64,000 bases of DNA from Vibrio pelagius (GCF_024347575.1 NZ_AP025504.1:1054001-1118000); one strand, 5' to 3'. Counted from the stretch's first letter, positions 39,017 through 49,494 are shown. The notes: generated by a model not told the origin, from the letters alone. A program made the numbers and translations.

Positions 39017-39986
39017 TGTTTCTCCTAATGACTAACAAAATCAGTGATAGAGCGACAGCAACTGTAAGCGGCCAGTGGAACCACTCTTGCTGTGGGCGCC
39101 ATACCTTAGTTGCGCCTGATATTGGCTCTAAACTATTAATCGTGTCATAGATGGTCGCCAAATCTTGGCTGTCACGCGCTCGGAAGTATTGGCCTCCGGT
39201 TCGCTCTGCTATGTCCATCAGAGTTCTTTCATCTAGGTCTTCGGCAGTATTCACCTTACGTGACATGAAGAACTCTTTGACCACCATTTCGCCAGCGCCC
39301 ACGCCAACGGTGTAAATGGTGGTATCGAACTTCTTGGCAATATCCGCAGCTTCAAGCGGGTCGAGAACACCAGCAGTATTACTGCCATCACTGAGCAAGA
39401 TCATCACTCGTTGTGGCGCATCGCTGTCGACGAAAGTTTTGGTAGCAAGGCCGATGCCGTCACCAATCGCTGTTTGAGTGCCGATAAGTCTTAACACTGC
39501 TTGATTAAGCTGCTGGCTGAGTGTGCTTCTGTCGAGTGTCAGAGGTGTTTGGAGATAAGCATGATCGGCAAATAGAACTAATCCGACGCGATCTCCTTTA
39601 CGTTTATCAATGAAGTCACTAAGTACGCGCTTTACCGCTGACAAGCGATCGATGTACTCGCCATTAAGCGCCATATCCTCTTGGCTCATTGAGTAAGAGA
39701 GATCGACCACCAACATCAAATCACGGTGCTTAGGTTGAAACTCAACCGGCTCGCCGAACCAGACAGGTCTGGCACTGGCCGTAATCAACATCAGCCATAT
39801 CAACGAAGCTATAACTTTAGGTAGGCGAGTGCTAGGCGCTTTACCGTTGGTATTGCTAGGTAAAAAGGGCAGTGTCAGCGTGTCTGTCGGCTTAGCAGCA
39901 GGCGCAAAACGAAGTACAAGCAGTGGTAACGGCAGTAGTAAAAACAACCACCACCACACAAATTCAATATTCAATAGACTACTCAT
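39009..39986 (-). CDS. VWA-domain membrane protein (BatA-like)
   Basis: A 325-residue protein with two hydrophobic N-terminal segments (about 5-25 and 50-70), a VWA domain with MIDAS motif DLSYS (about 90-94) and the later TSD-type threonine and aspartate positions, and a C-terminal membrane helix (about 300-320). Metal-dependent binding of partners is expected for such domains. ATG at 39986 overlaps the DUF4381 stop as ATGA; the longer frame to 40025 is unlikely. It overlaps the next VWA gene by 8 bases, so the operon is tightly coupled. Confidence 0.9.
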
Positions 39987-40450
39987 AATTGAACTCTCTT
40001 CGGTGGCAGTGCATGGCGAACCCAATAGATGCAGTCATCGACTAGCATGTCGCGCGTTGAGGGATCGATTGCAACCTGCTCGCTTTGATATAGAGTTTGT
40101 TGCCACACCTCGCTATGGTCAACAAAACGAGGTGACTTTAACTGCGCATCAAGAAACTGATACCACTGTTCTCCCTGCAAAGAGGCGATCGCTTCTCTTG
40201 AGAAGTAGCTCATTGCCGCTTGACGAACTGTTGTGAGCGCCTCTGCGGGTGAAAGCTCAGGATTCTGCGTCAGTTTGGTTAGAGCGATGTTTTGAACCTT
40301 GCGCTCCTGCTTATATTTTTTGTAAAGCATTCGACCAATCACAACGAGTGCGATAATTGCGATAGCAAGGCTCCACCAACCCCAAGCGAGTGGCCACCAA
40401 TATGGCGCTTCGGGTGTAATAACGGGGCTGAGGTCTAATTTAGGCGTCAT
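39983..40450 (-). CDS. DUF4381 membrane protein
   Basis: A 155-residue protein with one strong membrane helix (about 20-42) and a helical cytoplasmic part rich in charged residues. DUF4381 proteins appear between DUF58 and VWA genes in these operons, which is the main reason for the call. It overlaps the DUF58 gene by 11 bases and the BatA-like gene by 4. Function is unknown; a linker between the VWA proteins and the ATPase is a guess from order. Confidence 0.82.
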   Translation of the reverse strand: MTPKLDLSPVITPEAPYWWPLAWGWWSLAIAIIALVVIGRMLYKKYKQERKVQNIALTKLTQNPELSPAEALTTVRQAAMSYFSREAIASLQGEQWYQFLDAQLKSPRFVDHSEVWQQTLYQSEQVAIDPSTRDMLVDDCIYWVRHALPPKRVQL

Positions 40451-41372
40451 GCTTGCCCCCTGAAATTTGCTTCATCAAGGGCTCTGCACTGGTGATTGAG
40501 CTATAAGGAATAGCAAGACGTAAGCAGAGATCCTTGATCTGTCGTTGATGTTCTTCAAAAGCGGTCTTTAGCTTGTTCTTCTCTGCTTTTGAAGAGAAGT
40601 TAAACCATTGAGTTCGCTCACCATCGCTGACATGCTTCATGCCTTTAAAGTTGGTATTCCCTTGCTCTAAAGGATCATAGAAGTGAACAAATCGCATCTT
40701 GTTGTGTTGACGTATCTGATTTAATAGTGAGTAGTCACTATCTCTATAACGATTGAAATCGCTTAAGAAAATTATGTCGCTGCCTTTAGGGCTGAGTCGG
40801 TTCAATGACTTGAGTGCCATTGCAAAATCTGTCTGACAAGCAAGCCTAGACGATTGCACAGATTGGTTATTAATCGCAATTAACTGCTGCAAGATACGCA
40901 ATGGCGCTTGATGGCTGGCGCTCGGTTTGATCTCTGTTAGCGTCTGACCATCATCGATAACAGCACCTATTCGGTCTTTGCCAGCGATCGTCAGCCAGCA
41001 GAGTTGACTAGTGAGATGGGCAAGTTGAACCGACTTTAACATAAGGGTCGACCCAAACATCATGCTATTCGACATATCCAAATAGAGGATGACGGGTTGC
41101 TCCCGCTCTTCAGAAAATAGCTTAGTGTGCGGCTTACCGGTGCGGGCCGTGACGCGCCAATCAATACTGCGAATGTCATCGCCAGCTTGGTATTGACGAA
41201 CTTCTGAAAAGTTCATGCCTCTGCCTTTACTGCGGCTTTCATGTTGTCCGTTGAGCTGCGACCACAGGCTTTTTGCTGGTGGCAACCAACGAATCGCTTG
41301 AGCTTTATATTGCAAAAGTTCATCTAAGCTGAGTAACACGCCGTTACTGTGCCGAGGGAGTTGCTGATTCAT
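40440..41372 (-). CDS. DUF58 protein
   Basis: A 310-residue soluble protein of the DUF58 family. It has the family motif around DDIRSIDWRVTARTG followed by EEREQPVILYLDMSNSM, the latter resembling a VWA MIDAS core. These proteins lie beside MoxR ATPases and are thought to be their partners. It starts 8 bases after the MoxR stop. Confidence 0.92.
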   Translation of the reverse strand: MNQQLPRHSNGVLLSLDELLQYKAQAIRWLPPAKSLWSQLNGQHESRSKGRGMNFSEVRQYQAGDDIRSIDWRVTARTGKPHTKLFSEEREQPVILYLDMSNSMMFGSTLMLKSVQLAHLTSQLCWLTIAGKDRIGAVIDDGQTLTEIKPSASHQAPLRILQQLIAINNQSVQSSRLACQTDFAMALKSLNRLSPKGSDIIFLSDFNRYRDSDYSLLNQIRQHNKMRFVHFYDPLEQGNTNFKGMKHVSDGERTQWFNFSSKAEKNKLKTAFEEHQRQIKDLCLRLAIPYSSITSAEPLMKQISGGKHDA

Positions 41373-41380
41373 GCTAAAAA

Positions 41381-42337
41381 CTACGCGCTGCCAACAAGTG
41401 AGATAAGTTGAGTGATTACCTGATTCGGTGTAATGCCTTCAGCTTGTGCATGGTAGCTGCGCAATAGACGGTGGCGTAGCACAGGGAAGGCCATCGTTTG
41501 TACGTCTTCAGGCGTGACATAGTCTCGGCCAGATAGCCAAGCGTGAGCACGCGCGCAGCGATCAAGCGCAATGGTGGCACGAGGACTAACCCCCATATCT
41601 AACCATTGAGCAAGCTGTGGGCTGTATTTCTCTGGCTGACGAGTTGCCATAACCAGTCTCACAATATACTGCTCAATGCTCTCAGCCATGTGCACATTCA
41701 GCACTTCTTGTCTCGCTTCAAATACGGCTTGTTGCGGCATGGGTTCGGGCTGAGTCAGTGCTTGGCCTTGCGCCTCTCCTCGATTTAAGCGAAGAATGGC
41801 TAGTTCGCTTTCCATATCTGGGTAAGCGACATCAAGGTGCAATAAAAAGCGGTCGAGCTGTGCTTCTGGTAACGGGTAGGTACCTTCTTGCTCAATCGGG
41901 TTTTGCGTCGCCATGACGAGAAAAAGCTCTGGTAGTGGGTACGTCTTGCGCCCAGCAGTCACTTGTTTTTCTGCCATTGCTTCGAGCATTGCGGCTTGTA
42001 CCTTCGCTGGCGCTCGGTTGATCTCATCGGCAAGAATTAAAGAGTTAAATATTGGTCCTGCCTGAAAGGTAAAGTCACCAGTTTCAGGACGGAAGATATC
42101 TGTCCCGGTTAGATCGGCAGGTAATAAGTCTGGGGTAAATTGAATACGGTGGAAGTCTCCTTCAACGCAGTCTGCAAGTGACTTAACGGCGCGAGTCTTT
42201 GCTAGACCGGGTGGCCCCTCAACCAGAATATGACCATCAGCGAGCAGTGCAACCATTAGTTGTTTCACCAGCTCTTGTTGTCCGATGATTTGAGCCTCTA
42301 GATAAGTTTTCAGTGTGTTGAACGCGTTTGAATGCAT
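41381..42337 (-). CDS. MoxR-family AAA+ ATPase
   Basis: A 318-residue AAA+ ATPase of the MoxR family, believed to act as a chaperone for metal insertion or complex assembly with VWA partners. Walker A GPPGLAKT, Walker B LILADEINRAP, sensor-1 MATQNP, the EGTYPLPEAQLDRF stretch and the sensor-2 region near PRATIAL are all present. It is the first gene of the MoxR-DUF58-DUF4381-VWA-VWA/TPR-BatD operon. The client of the complex in Vibrio is not known to me. Confidence 0.94.
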   Translation of the reverse strand: MHSNAFNTLKTYLEAQIIGQQELVKQLMVALLADGHILVEGPPGLAKTRAVKSLADCVEGDFHRIQFTPDLLPADLTGTDIFRPETGDFTFQAGPIFNSLILADEINRAPAKVQAAMLEAMAEKQVTAGRKTYPLPELFLVMATQNPIEQEGTYPLPEAQLDRFLLHLDVAYPDMESELAILRLNRGEAQGQALTQPEPMPQQAVFEARQEVLNVHMAESIEQYIVRLVMATRQPEKYSPQLAQWLDMGVSPRATIALDRCARAHAWLSGRDYVTPEDVQTMAFPVLRHRLLRSYHAQAEGITPNQVITQLISLVGSA

Positions 42338-42716
42338 GACGTTGTCTCGGCGTATCTTGTATCAAAATTGAAGTTTTCTGTGTAATCACAGTGTATTAGC
42401 TACTTGGTTAGAAAATCTAGCCAAAAGTTCCGCAGAATATTGAGAACTGACAGAGAACTGATTTTGATTGGTGGTTTTGCATCCAATTCAGCCGTGAAAA
42501 TTAAAATAATTGCTGTTTTTTCGACAGAAAGGCACCTTGTTGTTCAGCTTTTTAGTGACATTTACACGCATATTGGGCGCAATATTTGTTGCTCCAAACG
42601 TTTGCTTAAAGGTCATTGGCGTTTGTGGCTTGAGTGTCGCCATTCCCTAAAGCTTATTCATAATCAGCCGATGTAAGTGAGTTGCAAGTTTACTTGCCAA
42701 ATTTAGGTGTAGAGAG
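42338..42716. other. Divergent intergenic region MoxR operon / MCP
   Basis: 379 bases between divergent genes, AT-rich in its middle. A 90-codon frame here has no family likeness. I see no operator, repeat or terminator that I can support. Confidence 0.5.
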
Positions 42717-44633
42717 ATGTTCAATTTAAATTCAATGAGTATTAAGCAGAAAGTGGTTGCCGGAATTACTTTCGCGGTACTGGCGTCAACGATCATCGTT
42801 GGTGTAATGGCTCAGCGCCAAGCTAGAGATGTATTAAGTCACCGCTTGGTGGATATCGAGCTTCCTGGCTTACTCGAGCGCATCAATGGCGAAATCGACC
42901 GTGAAGTATCGCAACTTTTGCTTGCGGCTGAACAAGTTGCATCGAATGAGTTCATTGCAGATGCGATTGAGTCCACTTATCGCGATGCCGAAGTTGAAGC
43001 CAAGCTAGTGAAACAGCTTAATAACGTTCGTAACCAGTATCAGTTAAACGACGCCTCGGTAGCAAACCGCGAAACGGCTTACTATTGGAACCAAAATGGC
43101 TTTTTACGCCAACTTAACCAACAACAAGATGGCTGGTTCTTTGGCTTTACCCAATCTGGTCAGCCGACCATGGTGAGCATGTTCCAAGAAGCGAATGGCG
43201 AAGTGAAGATGTTCGCGAACTATCAGCAATCTACTGGCAAAGCGATGTCTGGATTGTCTAAGTCGATGGATGACATGGTTCACTTGTTAAACAGCTTTAA
43301 GATTGAGAATACGGGTTTTGTCTTTCTAACCGATAGTCAAGGTGATGTACAAATTCACCGTGACAGAGCGCGCAGCGATTCATCTCTACAGCAATTATAC
43401 GGCGCGCAAGCAAGCCAGTTGCTGAACAAGTCGGGCTTTAACTTGATAACGACTCAGTTCCAAGGCCAAGAGCTGTTTGTTGCAAGCCTTTATGTTGCAT
43501 CAATGGACTGGTTTGTTATCGGTGTGGTCCCAACGTCTGAAGTATTTGCTGAACTGGATGCAACCGCACAGAAGATGCTGATCATGACGGTGATTGTTGC
43601 TTTAGTGTTTATCCTCATGGGCTTCCTATTGGCAAACAGTATTACCAAGCCAATTAAACTGCTTTCAGAGCGCTTTACTGACCTAGGTAAAGGTGATGGC
43701 GACCTATCGCAGCGTATTGAAGTCAAAGGCAATGACGAGATTGCACAGTTATCTGCAGGCTTTAATGGCTTTATTGAAAAAATTCACTTATCGATGAAAG
43801 AGGTGTGCGAAACCAGCCAAGCGCTTCAAGTTGCGGCGGAAAGCGTATCAAGCAAAGCGCACATTACGCATGACAACAGCCAAGAGCAGCGTGATCAAAC
43901 CATTCAAGTAGTAGCAGCAATCAACCAAATGGGGATGACCATCAGCGAAATCGCGTCTAACGCGGCAACCGCAGCAGAAACAGCGACCCAAGCATCTGAC
44001 AACACTGAAGTTGGTCGTGAAGTGGTGAACAAAGCGAAAGATGCAATCAGCCGACTGGCTCAAGACATTGAGAGCACAGGTCAGGTGATCGAGCAGCTAG
44101 CATCTACCACTCAAGACATTGGCTCTATTCTTGGTGTCATTCGTGACATTTCTGAACAGACTAACCTTCTGGCACTCAACGCAGCGATTGAAGCGGCGCG
44201 TGCTGGTGAGCAAGGTCGTGGCTTTGCGGTCGTAGCAGATGAGGTTCGTAACCTAGCAAGTCGTACTGCAGATTCAACGGAAGAGATTCAGAAGATGATT
44301 AACCAGCTGCAGAGCGATGCGAAAGACGCAGTGACGGCAATGAGTTCCGGTAAGATCATTACGCTGGAAGGTGTAACAGCTTCCGATGAAGCGGTTGAAG
44401 TGTTAGGGGGTATCTCTGATCGCATCCTAGACATCACAGATCGCAACACTCAGGTGGCGACAGCGACGGAAGAACAATCAACAGTGGTTCACACCATCAA
44501 TCAGAACATTGAAGAGATCAACGCAATCAACGAAGTTACGACGGGTACAGCTGAACAATTAGCTGATGCAAGCCAAGAGTTACGCCTGCTCTCTTCTCGT
44601 CTTGATAAGATGGTTGGCTCATTTAAGCTTTAA
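42717..44633 (+). CDS. Methyl-accepting chemotaxis protein with Cache-like sensor
   Basis: Chemoreceptor of 638 residues. A first membrane helix (about 11-27) is followed by a large periplasmic domain (about 30-275) with a Cache-like pattern ([19 protein letters not shown]). Then come a second helix (about 283-305), HAMP (about 306-360) and the cytoplasmic signalling domain with the conserved tip [18 protein letters not shown] (about 480). Cache receptors often bind amino acids or organic acids; the ligand here is unknown. It lies divergent to the MoxR operon. A stem (TTGGCCTT with AAGGCCAA, 44664-44696) follows the gene without a U-run. Confidence 0.93.
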   Translation: MFNLNSMSIKQKVVAGITFAVLASTIIVGVMAQRQARDVLSHRLVDIELPGLLERINGEIDREVSQLLLAAEQVASNEFIADAIESTYRDAEVEAKLVKQLNNVRNQYQLNDASVANRETAYYWNQNGFLRQLNQQQDGWFFGFTQSGQPTMVSMFQEANGEVKMFANYQQSTGKAMSGLSKSMDDMVHLLNSFKIENTGFVFLTDSQGDVQIHRDRARSDSSLQQLYGAQASQLLNKSGFNLITTQFQGQELFVASLYVASMDWFVIGVVPTSEVFAELDATAQKMLIMTVIVALVFILMGFLLANSITKPIKLLSERFTDLGKGDGDLSQRIEVKGNDEIAQLSAGFNGFIEKIHLSMKEVCETSQALQVAAESVSSKAHITHDNSQEQRDQTIQVVAAINQMGMTISEIASNAATAAETATQASDNTEVGREVVNKAKDAISRLAQDIESTGQVIEQLASTTQDIGSILGVIRDISEQTNLLALNAAIEAARAGEQGRGFAVVADEVRNLASRTADSTEEIQKMINQLQSDAKDAVTAMSSGKIITLEGVTASDEAVEVLGGISDRILDITDRNTQVATATEEQSTVVHTINQNIEEINAINEVTTGTAEQLADASQELRLLSSRLDKMVGSFKL

Positions 44634-44765
44634 GCTTTTAGTTTTAAAATATTGATTTGCGTATTGGCCTTGTCTCGGTTTACAGGGTAAGGCCAAAGCA
44701 CCTAGCATCATTGCCTAGAAATGAGTAAAATTGTCTTAGTATTAATGTTTAGGTAAAAAAGAATC

Positions 44766-44963
44766 ATGAGCGATTTTGAAAAAGAACTTGAGCTTATGTC
44801 TCAAGAGATGGGCGACGAGCCAGAAGTGAAACTACCGTCACTAGAAGAGCAAAAAGCCGTTGTTGCTGAGCTTAAACGTCTAGAAGCGGAAGGTAAACTC
44901 ACACCAGAAGTACTGGAAGAGCACTTCGGTAAGTTCAACCAAAAGAACACACCAATCCACTAA
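44766..44963 (+). CDS. Small acidic conserved-type protein, function unknown
   Basis: A 65-residue acidic, helix-rich protein with no signal peptide. Its core repeats Glu/Leu pairs (LEEQKAVVAELKRLEAEGKL) and ends in a short segment EEHFGKF. Codon use looks like that of the neighbours, and it is followed at once by a terminator, so I trust it as a real gene. I do not recognise the family. The ATG lies 11 bases after an A-rich stretch with AGGT. Confidence 0.72.
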   Translation: MSDFEKELELMSQEMGDEPEVKLPSLEEQKAVVAELKRLEAEGKLTPEVLEEHFGKFNQKNTPIH

Positions 44964-45000
44964 CTGGGCAGGTGTTTGGGGAAACCCCTGAAGAATGACA

Positions 45001-45030
45001 AAGGTCTAGCGAGTGCTGGGCCTTTTTTGT
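45001..45030 (+). terminator. Terminator of the small acidic gene (IS target)
   Basis: AAGGTCTAGC pairs with GCTGGGCCTT (two G-U pairs) around a GAGT loop, followed by TTTTGT. The last 8 bases, TTTTTTGT at 45023-45030, are duplicated on the far side of IS copy 2 at 46323-46330. Confidence 0.9.
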
Positions 45031-46322
45031 GGTTCATCGCGGATTAGCGGGAACTTAAAACAAAAACGGTAGTAAGTGATATGGTTTAGTCGCCAAACAA
45101 AAATCATACACAAACTACCGTTTCCATGCCGAATCATACTTTCCTATCTTCATTCTGGGAAGGCTTTCAAATAGTAAAGTCTCACCAGACAGCAACACTT
45201 ATTACCCTTACTCTTAAACCTAACTCTGAAGCTAAATGCCTCTGTGGTCTTGAAGACGAAGCTATCCATGAGTATCAATGGCGTCATGTAAAGGATGCCA
45301 TGTTACTCGGTGTTCCAGTTGAACTTTCCGTTCAAACTCGAAGGATTAAGTGTCGCGACTGCGGCATAAAAACAGAGTCTCTATCTTGGTTAGAGCCTTA
45401 TGCTCGCATAACGAAGCGCCTAAAAAGCTATATAGAACAACTATTACCTCTTCTCCCTATTAAGCATATCTCCCAGTTAACGAGCGTTCATTGGCACACA
45501 ATTAAAGAGATAGATAAACGCCGGCTTAGACAAGTTGTACCGTCAATAAAATGGGAAGACCTAAGGCAACTCGTCATGGACGAGTTCGCCATCTTTAAAG
45601 GACATCGATATGCCACGGTCATCGCTGATGCTAAGACTCACCAAGTCATTTGGATAGGATTAGGTCGTAGCCGCAAAGACATACGACCGTTCTTCGAGCA
45701 ATTAGGCGAGCATGGGATAAATATCGAAGCCGTCGCGATGGACATGAATACGGCTTTCGATCTTGAAGTTCAAGCACACTGTCCGAACGCAAAAATCGTT
45801 TACGACTTATTCCATGTTGTCGCTAAGTTCGGTCGCGAGGTGATGGATAGAGTTAGAGTCGACCAAGCCAACAAACTTAAGCAAGACAAAAAAGCGAGGC
45901 AATGGGTGAAGCGTTCACGCTGGGTACTGCTGAAAAATAGAGGCAACTTAAATACACGCCAAGAAAGCTATCTTACTGAAATATTGAATATCAATAAGGA
46001 CTTAATGACCACTTATATACTCGGAGCTCAACTCAAAGAGCTTTGGTATTGTGAATCAGAAGGGCGCGCTAAGGAGCTCTGGGACGCGTGGTGGGAACAA
46101 GTGCAAGAGAGTGGGATTAAGCCATTAAAAGAGTTCGCACGAAAACTCAGACCATATCTTCACGGGGTTATCGCATCGGCAAGTTATCCGTTAAATACCT
46201 GCACGCTTGAAGGGATAAACAACAAGATAAAGCTAATCAAGCGAATGGGGTATGGTTATCGAGATACTGACTACTTCTTCTTGAAGATAAAAGCGGCTTT
46301 CCCCGGAAAGCCGCGATGAACC
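45031..46322 (+). mobile_element. ISL3-family insertion sequence, copy 2
   Basis: A second 1292-bp copy in the same orientation, offset exactly 10,956 bases from copy 1. It has the same ends (GGTTCATCGCGG outer repeat) and its own 8-bp target duplication TTTTTTGT (45023-45030 and 46323-46330). Reading both copies by eye I see no difference. The different target repeats mean the two copies inserted independently. Confidence 0.97.
45126..46319 (+). CDS. ISL3-family transposase (copy 2)
   Basis: Encodes the same 397-residue DDE transposase as copy 1, residue for residue: N-terminal ISL3 zinc finger, helix-turn-helix-like part and RNase H-like catalytic domain, with the stop codon inside the right-end repeat. 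No damage is seen. It stands between the small acidic gene and malK. Confidence 0.95.
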   Translation: MPNHTFLSSFWEGFQIVKSHQTATLITLTLKPNSEAKCLCGLEDEAIHEYQWRHVKDAMLLGVPVELSVQTRRIKCRDCGIKTESLSWLEPYARITKRLKSYIEQLLPLLPIKHISQLTSVHWHTIKEIDKRRLRQVVPSIKWEDLRQLVMDEFAIFKGHRYATVIADAKTHQVIWIGLGRSRKDIRPFFEQLGEHGINIEAVAMDMNTAFDLEVQAHCPNAKIVYDLFHVVAKFGREVMDRVRVDQANKLKQDKKARQWVKRSRWVLLKNRGNLNTRQESYLTEILNINKDLMTTYILGAQLKELWYCESEGRAKELWDAWWEQVQESGIKPLKEFARKLRPYLHGVIASASYPLNTCTLEGINNKIKLIKRMGYGYRDTDYFFLKIKAAFPGKPR

Positions 46323-46362
46323 TTTTTTGTGGGCGCTGGTTGGACTTTCAAAGCCTGTCTTT

Positions 46363-46396
46363 AAGATAAAGAAAATCCCTCACGAGGAGGGATTTT
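46363..46396 (-). terminator. Intrinsic terminator of malK
   Basis: AAAATCCCTC pairs with GAGGGATTTT around 5 bases; on the minus strand it is followed by CTTTATCTT. It lies 36 bases after the malK stop. Confidence 0.88.
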
Positions 46397-46432
46397 GATA
46401 GGGCAATATATGTTTAAATCTACAGTCGAGGT

Positions 46433-47545
46433 TTACTCTGTACCTTTCTCTACGTACAGACGACGACATGCTTTACCGTCGCTGTGGAACAGGTGACAAC
46501 GGTGTGCTGGGATACCGATAGCAAGCTTGTCTCCTGCTTCAACGTCTAATGTATCTGGTTGACGGAAGATAACGTCAGCATCTGCACTTTCTAGGTTTAG
46601 GTAAACCTGAGTTTCGTTGCCTAGCTTCTCAACAATCATCACTTCGCCTTCGATGGTTGCATCGCCGTTTTCTGCAGACAGCAAGTGTTCAGGGCGAACC
46701 CCCAGTGACATACGGTCGCCAACGTTAACTGTCGTGCCATCGACTGGGACCCAGAAAGTCATGCCGTTGGACAGTTGAACCATGACACGCTCAGACTCCA
46801 CTGCTTCGATGTGAACCGACATGAAGTTCATCTTAGGTGAACCGATGAAGCCTGCAACAAAGCGGTTTTTAGGGTAGTGGTACAGTTCCAGAGGTTTACC
46901 CACTTGAGAAACGTAACCGCCATCAAGAACAACGATTTTGTCTGCCATCGTCATTGCTTCTACTTGGTCATGCGTTACGTAAATCATGGTACAACCAAGC
47001 TGACGTTGTAGCTTAGTGATTTGAGAACGCATCTGAACACGTAGCGCCGCATCTAGGTTAGATAGAGGCTCATCTAGTAGGAATACATTTGGTTGAGAAA
47101 CCAAAGTACGACCGATAGCAACACGCTGACGTTGACCACCTGAAAGCGCTTTTGGCTGACGCTCTAATAGGTGACCTAGCTGTAGGATTTCAGCAGCATG
47201 CTCAACACGTTTGTCGATCTCAGCCTTGTCTGCTTTCGCAAGCTTAAGACCGAAAGACATGTTGTCGTAAAGGTTTAGGTGAGGGTATAGAGCGTAAGAT
47301 TGGAATACCATGCCCACGCCACGCTTAGATGGCTCAACGTCGTTCATACGCTCGTCGCCAATGTACAAATCACCTGAAGTGATATCTTCTAGACCTGCGA
47401 TACAGCGTAATAGTGTCGATTTACCACAACCTGATGGTCCAACGAATACTACAAATTCACCTTCGTTGATCTCTAAGTTTACGTCCTTAGAAATCTGTAC
47501 ATCACCATATGATTTATAAACGTTTTTTAACGTGACACTCGCCAT
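46433..47545 (-). CDS. malK: Maltose/maltodextrin ABC ATPase MalK
   Basis: ATPase of the MalEFGK2 importer, 370 residues. Walker [10 protein letters not shown], signature LSGGQRQR, Walker [13 protein letters not shown] and the switch His in VTHDQVEAM are present. The C-terminal regulatory domain (about 235-370) follows the MalK pattern and may bind MalT or EIIA-Glc as in E. coli. ATG at 47545 has GAGGA eight bases before. It is transcribed away from malEFG across a shared control region. Confidence 0.95.
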   Translation of the reverse strand: MASVTLKNVYKSYGDVQISKDVNLEINEGEFVVFVGPSGCGKSTLLRCIAGLEDITSGDLYIGDERMNDVEPSKRGVGMVFQSYALYPHLNLYDNMSFGLKLAKADKAEIDKRVEHAAEILQLGHLLERQPKALSGGQRQRVAIGRTLVSQPNVFLLDEPLSNLDAALRVQMRSQITKLQRQLGCTMIYVTHDQVEAMTMADKIVVLDGGYVSQVGKPLELYHYPKNRFVAGFIGSPKMNFMSVHIEAVESERVMVQLSNGMTFWVPVDGTTVNVGDRMSLGVRPEHLLSAENGDATIEGEVMIVEKLGNETQVYLNLESADADVIFRQPDTLDVEAGDKLAIGIPAHRCHLFHSDGKACRRLYVEKGTE

Positions 47546-47737
47546 CTAGCTCGTCCTCGATCGATCAAATTTTAAAACTTACTGCTTATCATTATAAGAA
47601 ATTATTGGGTCAGCAGTAACTGTAGGAATTGGTAAGCATTGAGTGTGTAAGAAAAAACGGGTGTGTTTGGTGGTTTCAACAGATCGTCAATACACCCAAA
47701 CACACCCTCATAGCCAAGCAGATGTCTCTTTCCCCCA

Positions 47738-47785
47738 CATCAAGCTAAACCTCCCCCGTGATGCCATCACTGGTTTAGCTTGATG
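47738..47785. promoter_or_regulatory. Nested palindrome in the mal control region
   Basis: CATCAAGCTAAACC (47738-47751) is matched exactly by GGTTTAGCTTGATG (47772-47785). Inside the 20-base loop sits a second palindrome, GTGATGCCATCAC (47757-47769). The structure lies about 190 bases before malK. It could be an operator pair, a transcription end for malK-directed or opposing RNA, or a folded leader. Confidence 0.75.
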
Positions 47786-47950
47786 CTTAATTTAAGACAA
47801 AAGCGGGCAATGCAAGCCAACATATATTGTTCGGTCTATATAGAAGCAACAAACAATTGCCGGTAAAGGGTTCTTACTATCCACTCTTGGATGACTGCAG
47901 TTTCGGTTAATCCAAGAAAGAGTACATCCTCCTAATGGAAAATTAACGAG

Positions 47951-47971
47951 GGGGAGTAGGAGGGGAGGAGT
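47951..47971 (+). promoter_or_regulatory. Tandem MalT-like boxes
   Basis: GGGGAGTAGG (47951-47960) and GGGGAGGAGT (47962-47971) each differ from the MalT box GGGGA(T/G)GAGG at one base. They stand as direct repeats 11 bases apart. Looser cores (GGATGA) appear at 47889-47894 and 48132-48137, and a reverse one near 47925-47932. This supports maltotriose-activated control by a MalT encoded elsewhere. Confidence 0.7.
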
Positions 47972-48029
47972 AGATAAAGGGGGTGAAACGTAATAGGCGA
48001 TCCACTTCAAATAAATTCACCGGACAACG

Positions 48030-48043
48030 GTGATGTTGATCAC
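48030..48043. promoter_or_regulatory. CRP site in the malK-malE control region
   Basis: GTGATGTTGATCAC has the GTGA-N6-TCAC form of a CRP-cAMP site. It lies about midway between the MalT-like boxes and malE. A short GTGATCAC palindrome at 48089-48096 lacks the 6-base spacer. Confidence 0.75.
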
Positions 48044-48231
48044 GGTGCTTACGGTTTTTGTGATTTTGCTCTCTAATCCGACCCGATGGTGATCACGAAT
48101 TTAAGCCATAATAGCTGGGGCGTAGTGGCTAGGATGATGAGCTTAAGACGGTTTTTTCAGATCATATCTAACGAAAACTGGCTCGTCTTAAATGAATGCG
48201 CCCTACGTATAAATATAAAAAGGATATTAAC

Positions 48232-49416
48232 ATGAAAAACGCTCTAAGCGCTGTAGCTCTAGGTACATTAGTTGCTCTGGGTTCTTTCGGTGCAAACGCT
48301 GCTATCGAAGAAGGTCAACTAACAATCTGGGTAGGTGGTGATAAAGCTTACGAAGGCATGGCAGAAGTAGGTAAACGCTTTGAAGAAGATACAGGCGTAA
48401 AAGTTACGGTCGCTTTCCCAGACAAACTAGAAGAGAAATTCTCTCAAGTTGCAGCTGCGGGTGACGGCCCAGACATGATTTTCTACGCACATGACCGTTT
48501 CGGTGGTTTTGCAGAAGCGGGTCTTCTTGCGGATATCAAACCTTCTAAAGAGACCAAAGAAGGTATCGTAGACTTCGCATGGGACGCAGTGTCTTACAAA
48601 GGTAAAACAATTGCATACCCAGTAGCAGTTGAGTCAGTTTCTCTAATTTACAACAAAGCTCTTGTTCCTAACCCACCTAAGTCTTGGGAAGAGATCCCAG
48701 CACTAAACGCTGAGCTTCAAAAAGATGGCAAAAAAGCGATCATGTGGCCTCTACGTGGCGGTGCTTACTTCACATGGCCTCTACTAGCAGCTGACGGCGG
48801 TTACGCATTTAAACAAACGGCTGAAGGTTACGACATCAAAGATGCAGGTGTAGCGAACGACGGTGTTCAGAAGTCTCTTGGCTTTATCGAGAAAATGGTT
48901 AAAGACAAAGTGATCTCTGCAGATATGGACTACTCTGTAGCAGAGTCTGAGTTCGTTGCTGGTAACGTTGCAATGACAATCAACGGTCCTTGGGGCTGGG
49001 CAAACATCGAGAAATCTGGCGTAGATTACGGTGTTGCAACACTACCTAAATTCAACGGTAAAGCATCTAAACCTTTCGTTGGTGTATGGGCTGGTGGTAT
49101 CAGCACGGCTTCTCCAAACCGTGACCTAGCGGTTGAGTTCATGGAAAACTACCTGCTGACTGACGAAGGTCTGAAGAGCCTAAATGACGACAAGCCACTA
49201 GGTGCTGTAGCGCTTAACTCTTTCCAACGCCAACTAGATAGCGATACTCGTATCGCGGCGACAATGGACAACGCGATGAACGGCGAAATCATGCCTAACA
49301 TCCCTCAGTTCACAACGTTCTGGTACAGCATGGAAGAGGCAATTGGTAACGTGGTTGACGGTCGTCAAACTGTAGACCAAGCACTTAAAGCCGCTGAAAC
49401 ACGCATGACTAAATAA
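48232..49416 (+). CDS. malE: Maltose-binding protein MalE
   Basis: Periplasmic receptor for maltose and maltodextrins, 394 residues with a signal peptide (about 1-24, GANA-A). The mature N-terminus [18 protein letters not shown] closely follows E. coli MalE (KIEEGKLVIWINGDKGYNG from memory). The aromatic binding-site strings such as FWYSMEEA are present. I chose ATG 48232, which has AAGGA seven bases before; the frame stays open 36 bases upstream. A strong hairpin follows the gene, which fits its need for high expression compared with malFG. Confidence 0.96.
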   Translation: MKNALSAVALGTLVALGSFGANAAIEEGQLTIWVGGDKAYEGMAEVGKRFEEDTGVKVTVAFPDKLEEKFSQVAAAGDGPDMIFYAHDRFGGFAEAGLLADIKPSKETKEGIVDFAWDAVSYKGKTIAYPVAVESVSLIYNKALVPNPPKSWEEIPALNAELQKDGKKAIMWPLRGGAYFTWPLLAADGGYAFKQTAEGYDIKDAGVANDGVQKSLGFIEKMVKDKVISADMDYSVAESEFVAGNVAMTINGPWGWANIEKSGVDYGVATLPKFNGKASKPFVGVWAGGISTASPNRDLAVEFMENYLLTDEGLKSLNDDKPLGAVALNSFQRQLDSDTRIAATMDNAMNGEIMPNIPQFTTFWYSMEEAIGNVVDGRQTVDQALKAAETRMTK

Positions 49417-49436
49417 TATCGACGAAACACCCTTTT

Positions 49437-49470
49437 AAGGAGGGGGTAACCCCTCCTTACTTTTCTATTT
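49437..49470 (+). terminator. Attenuator hairpin between malE and malF
   Basis: AAGGAGGGG pairs with CCCCTCCTT around GTAA, followed by a broken U-run (ACTTTTCTATTTT). Partial termination here would set malE above malFG. Confidence 0.8.
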
Positions 49471-49494
49471 TATATATCGCTAGCAGGTTCCTCT

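Noticed and set aside
42404..42676. 90-codon frame between MoxR and the MCP
   Set aside because: No family likeness and unusual composition; likely chance.
48089..48096. Second CRP site GTGATCAC
   Set aside because: The 6-base spacer between half sites is missing.
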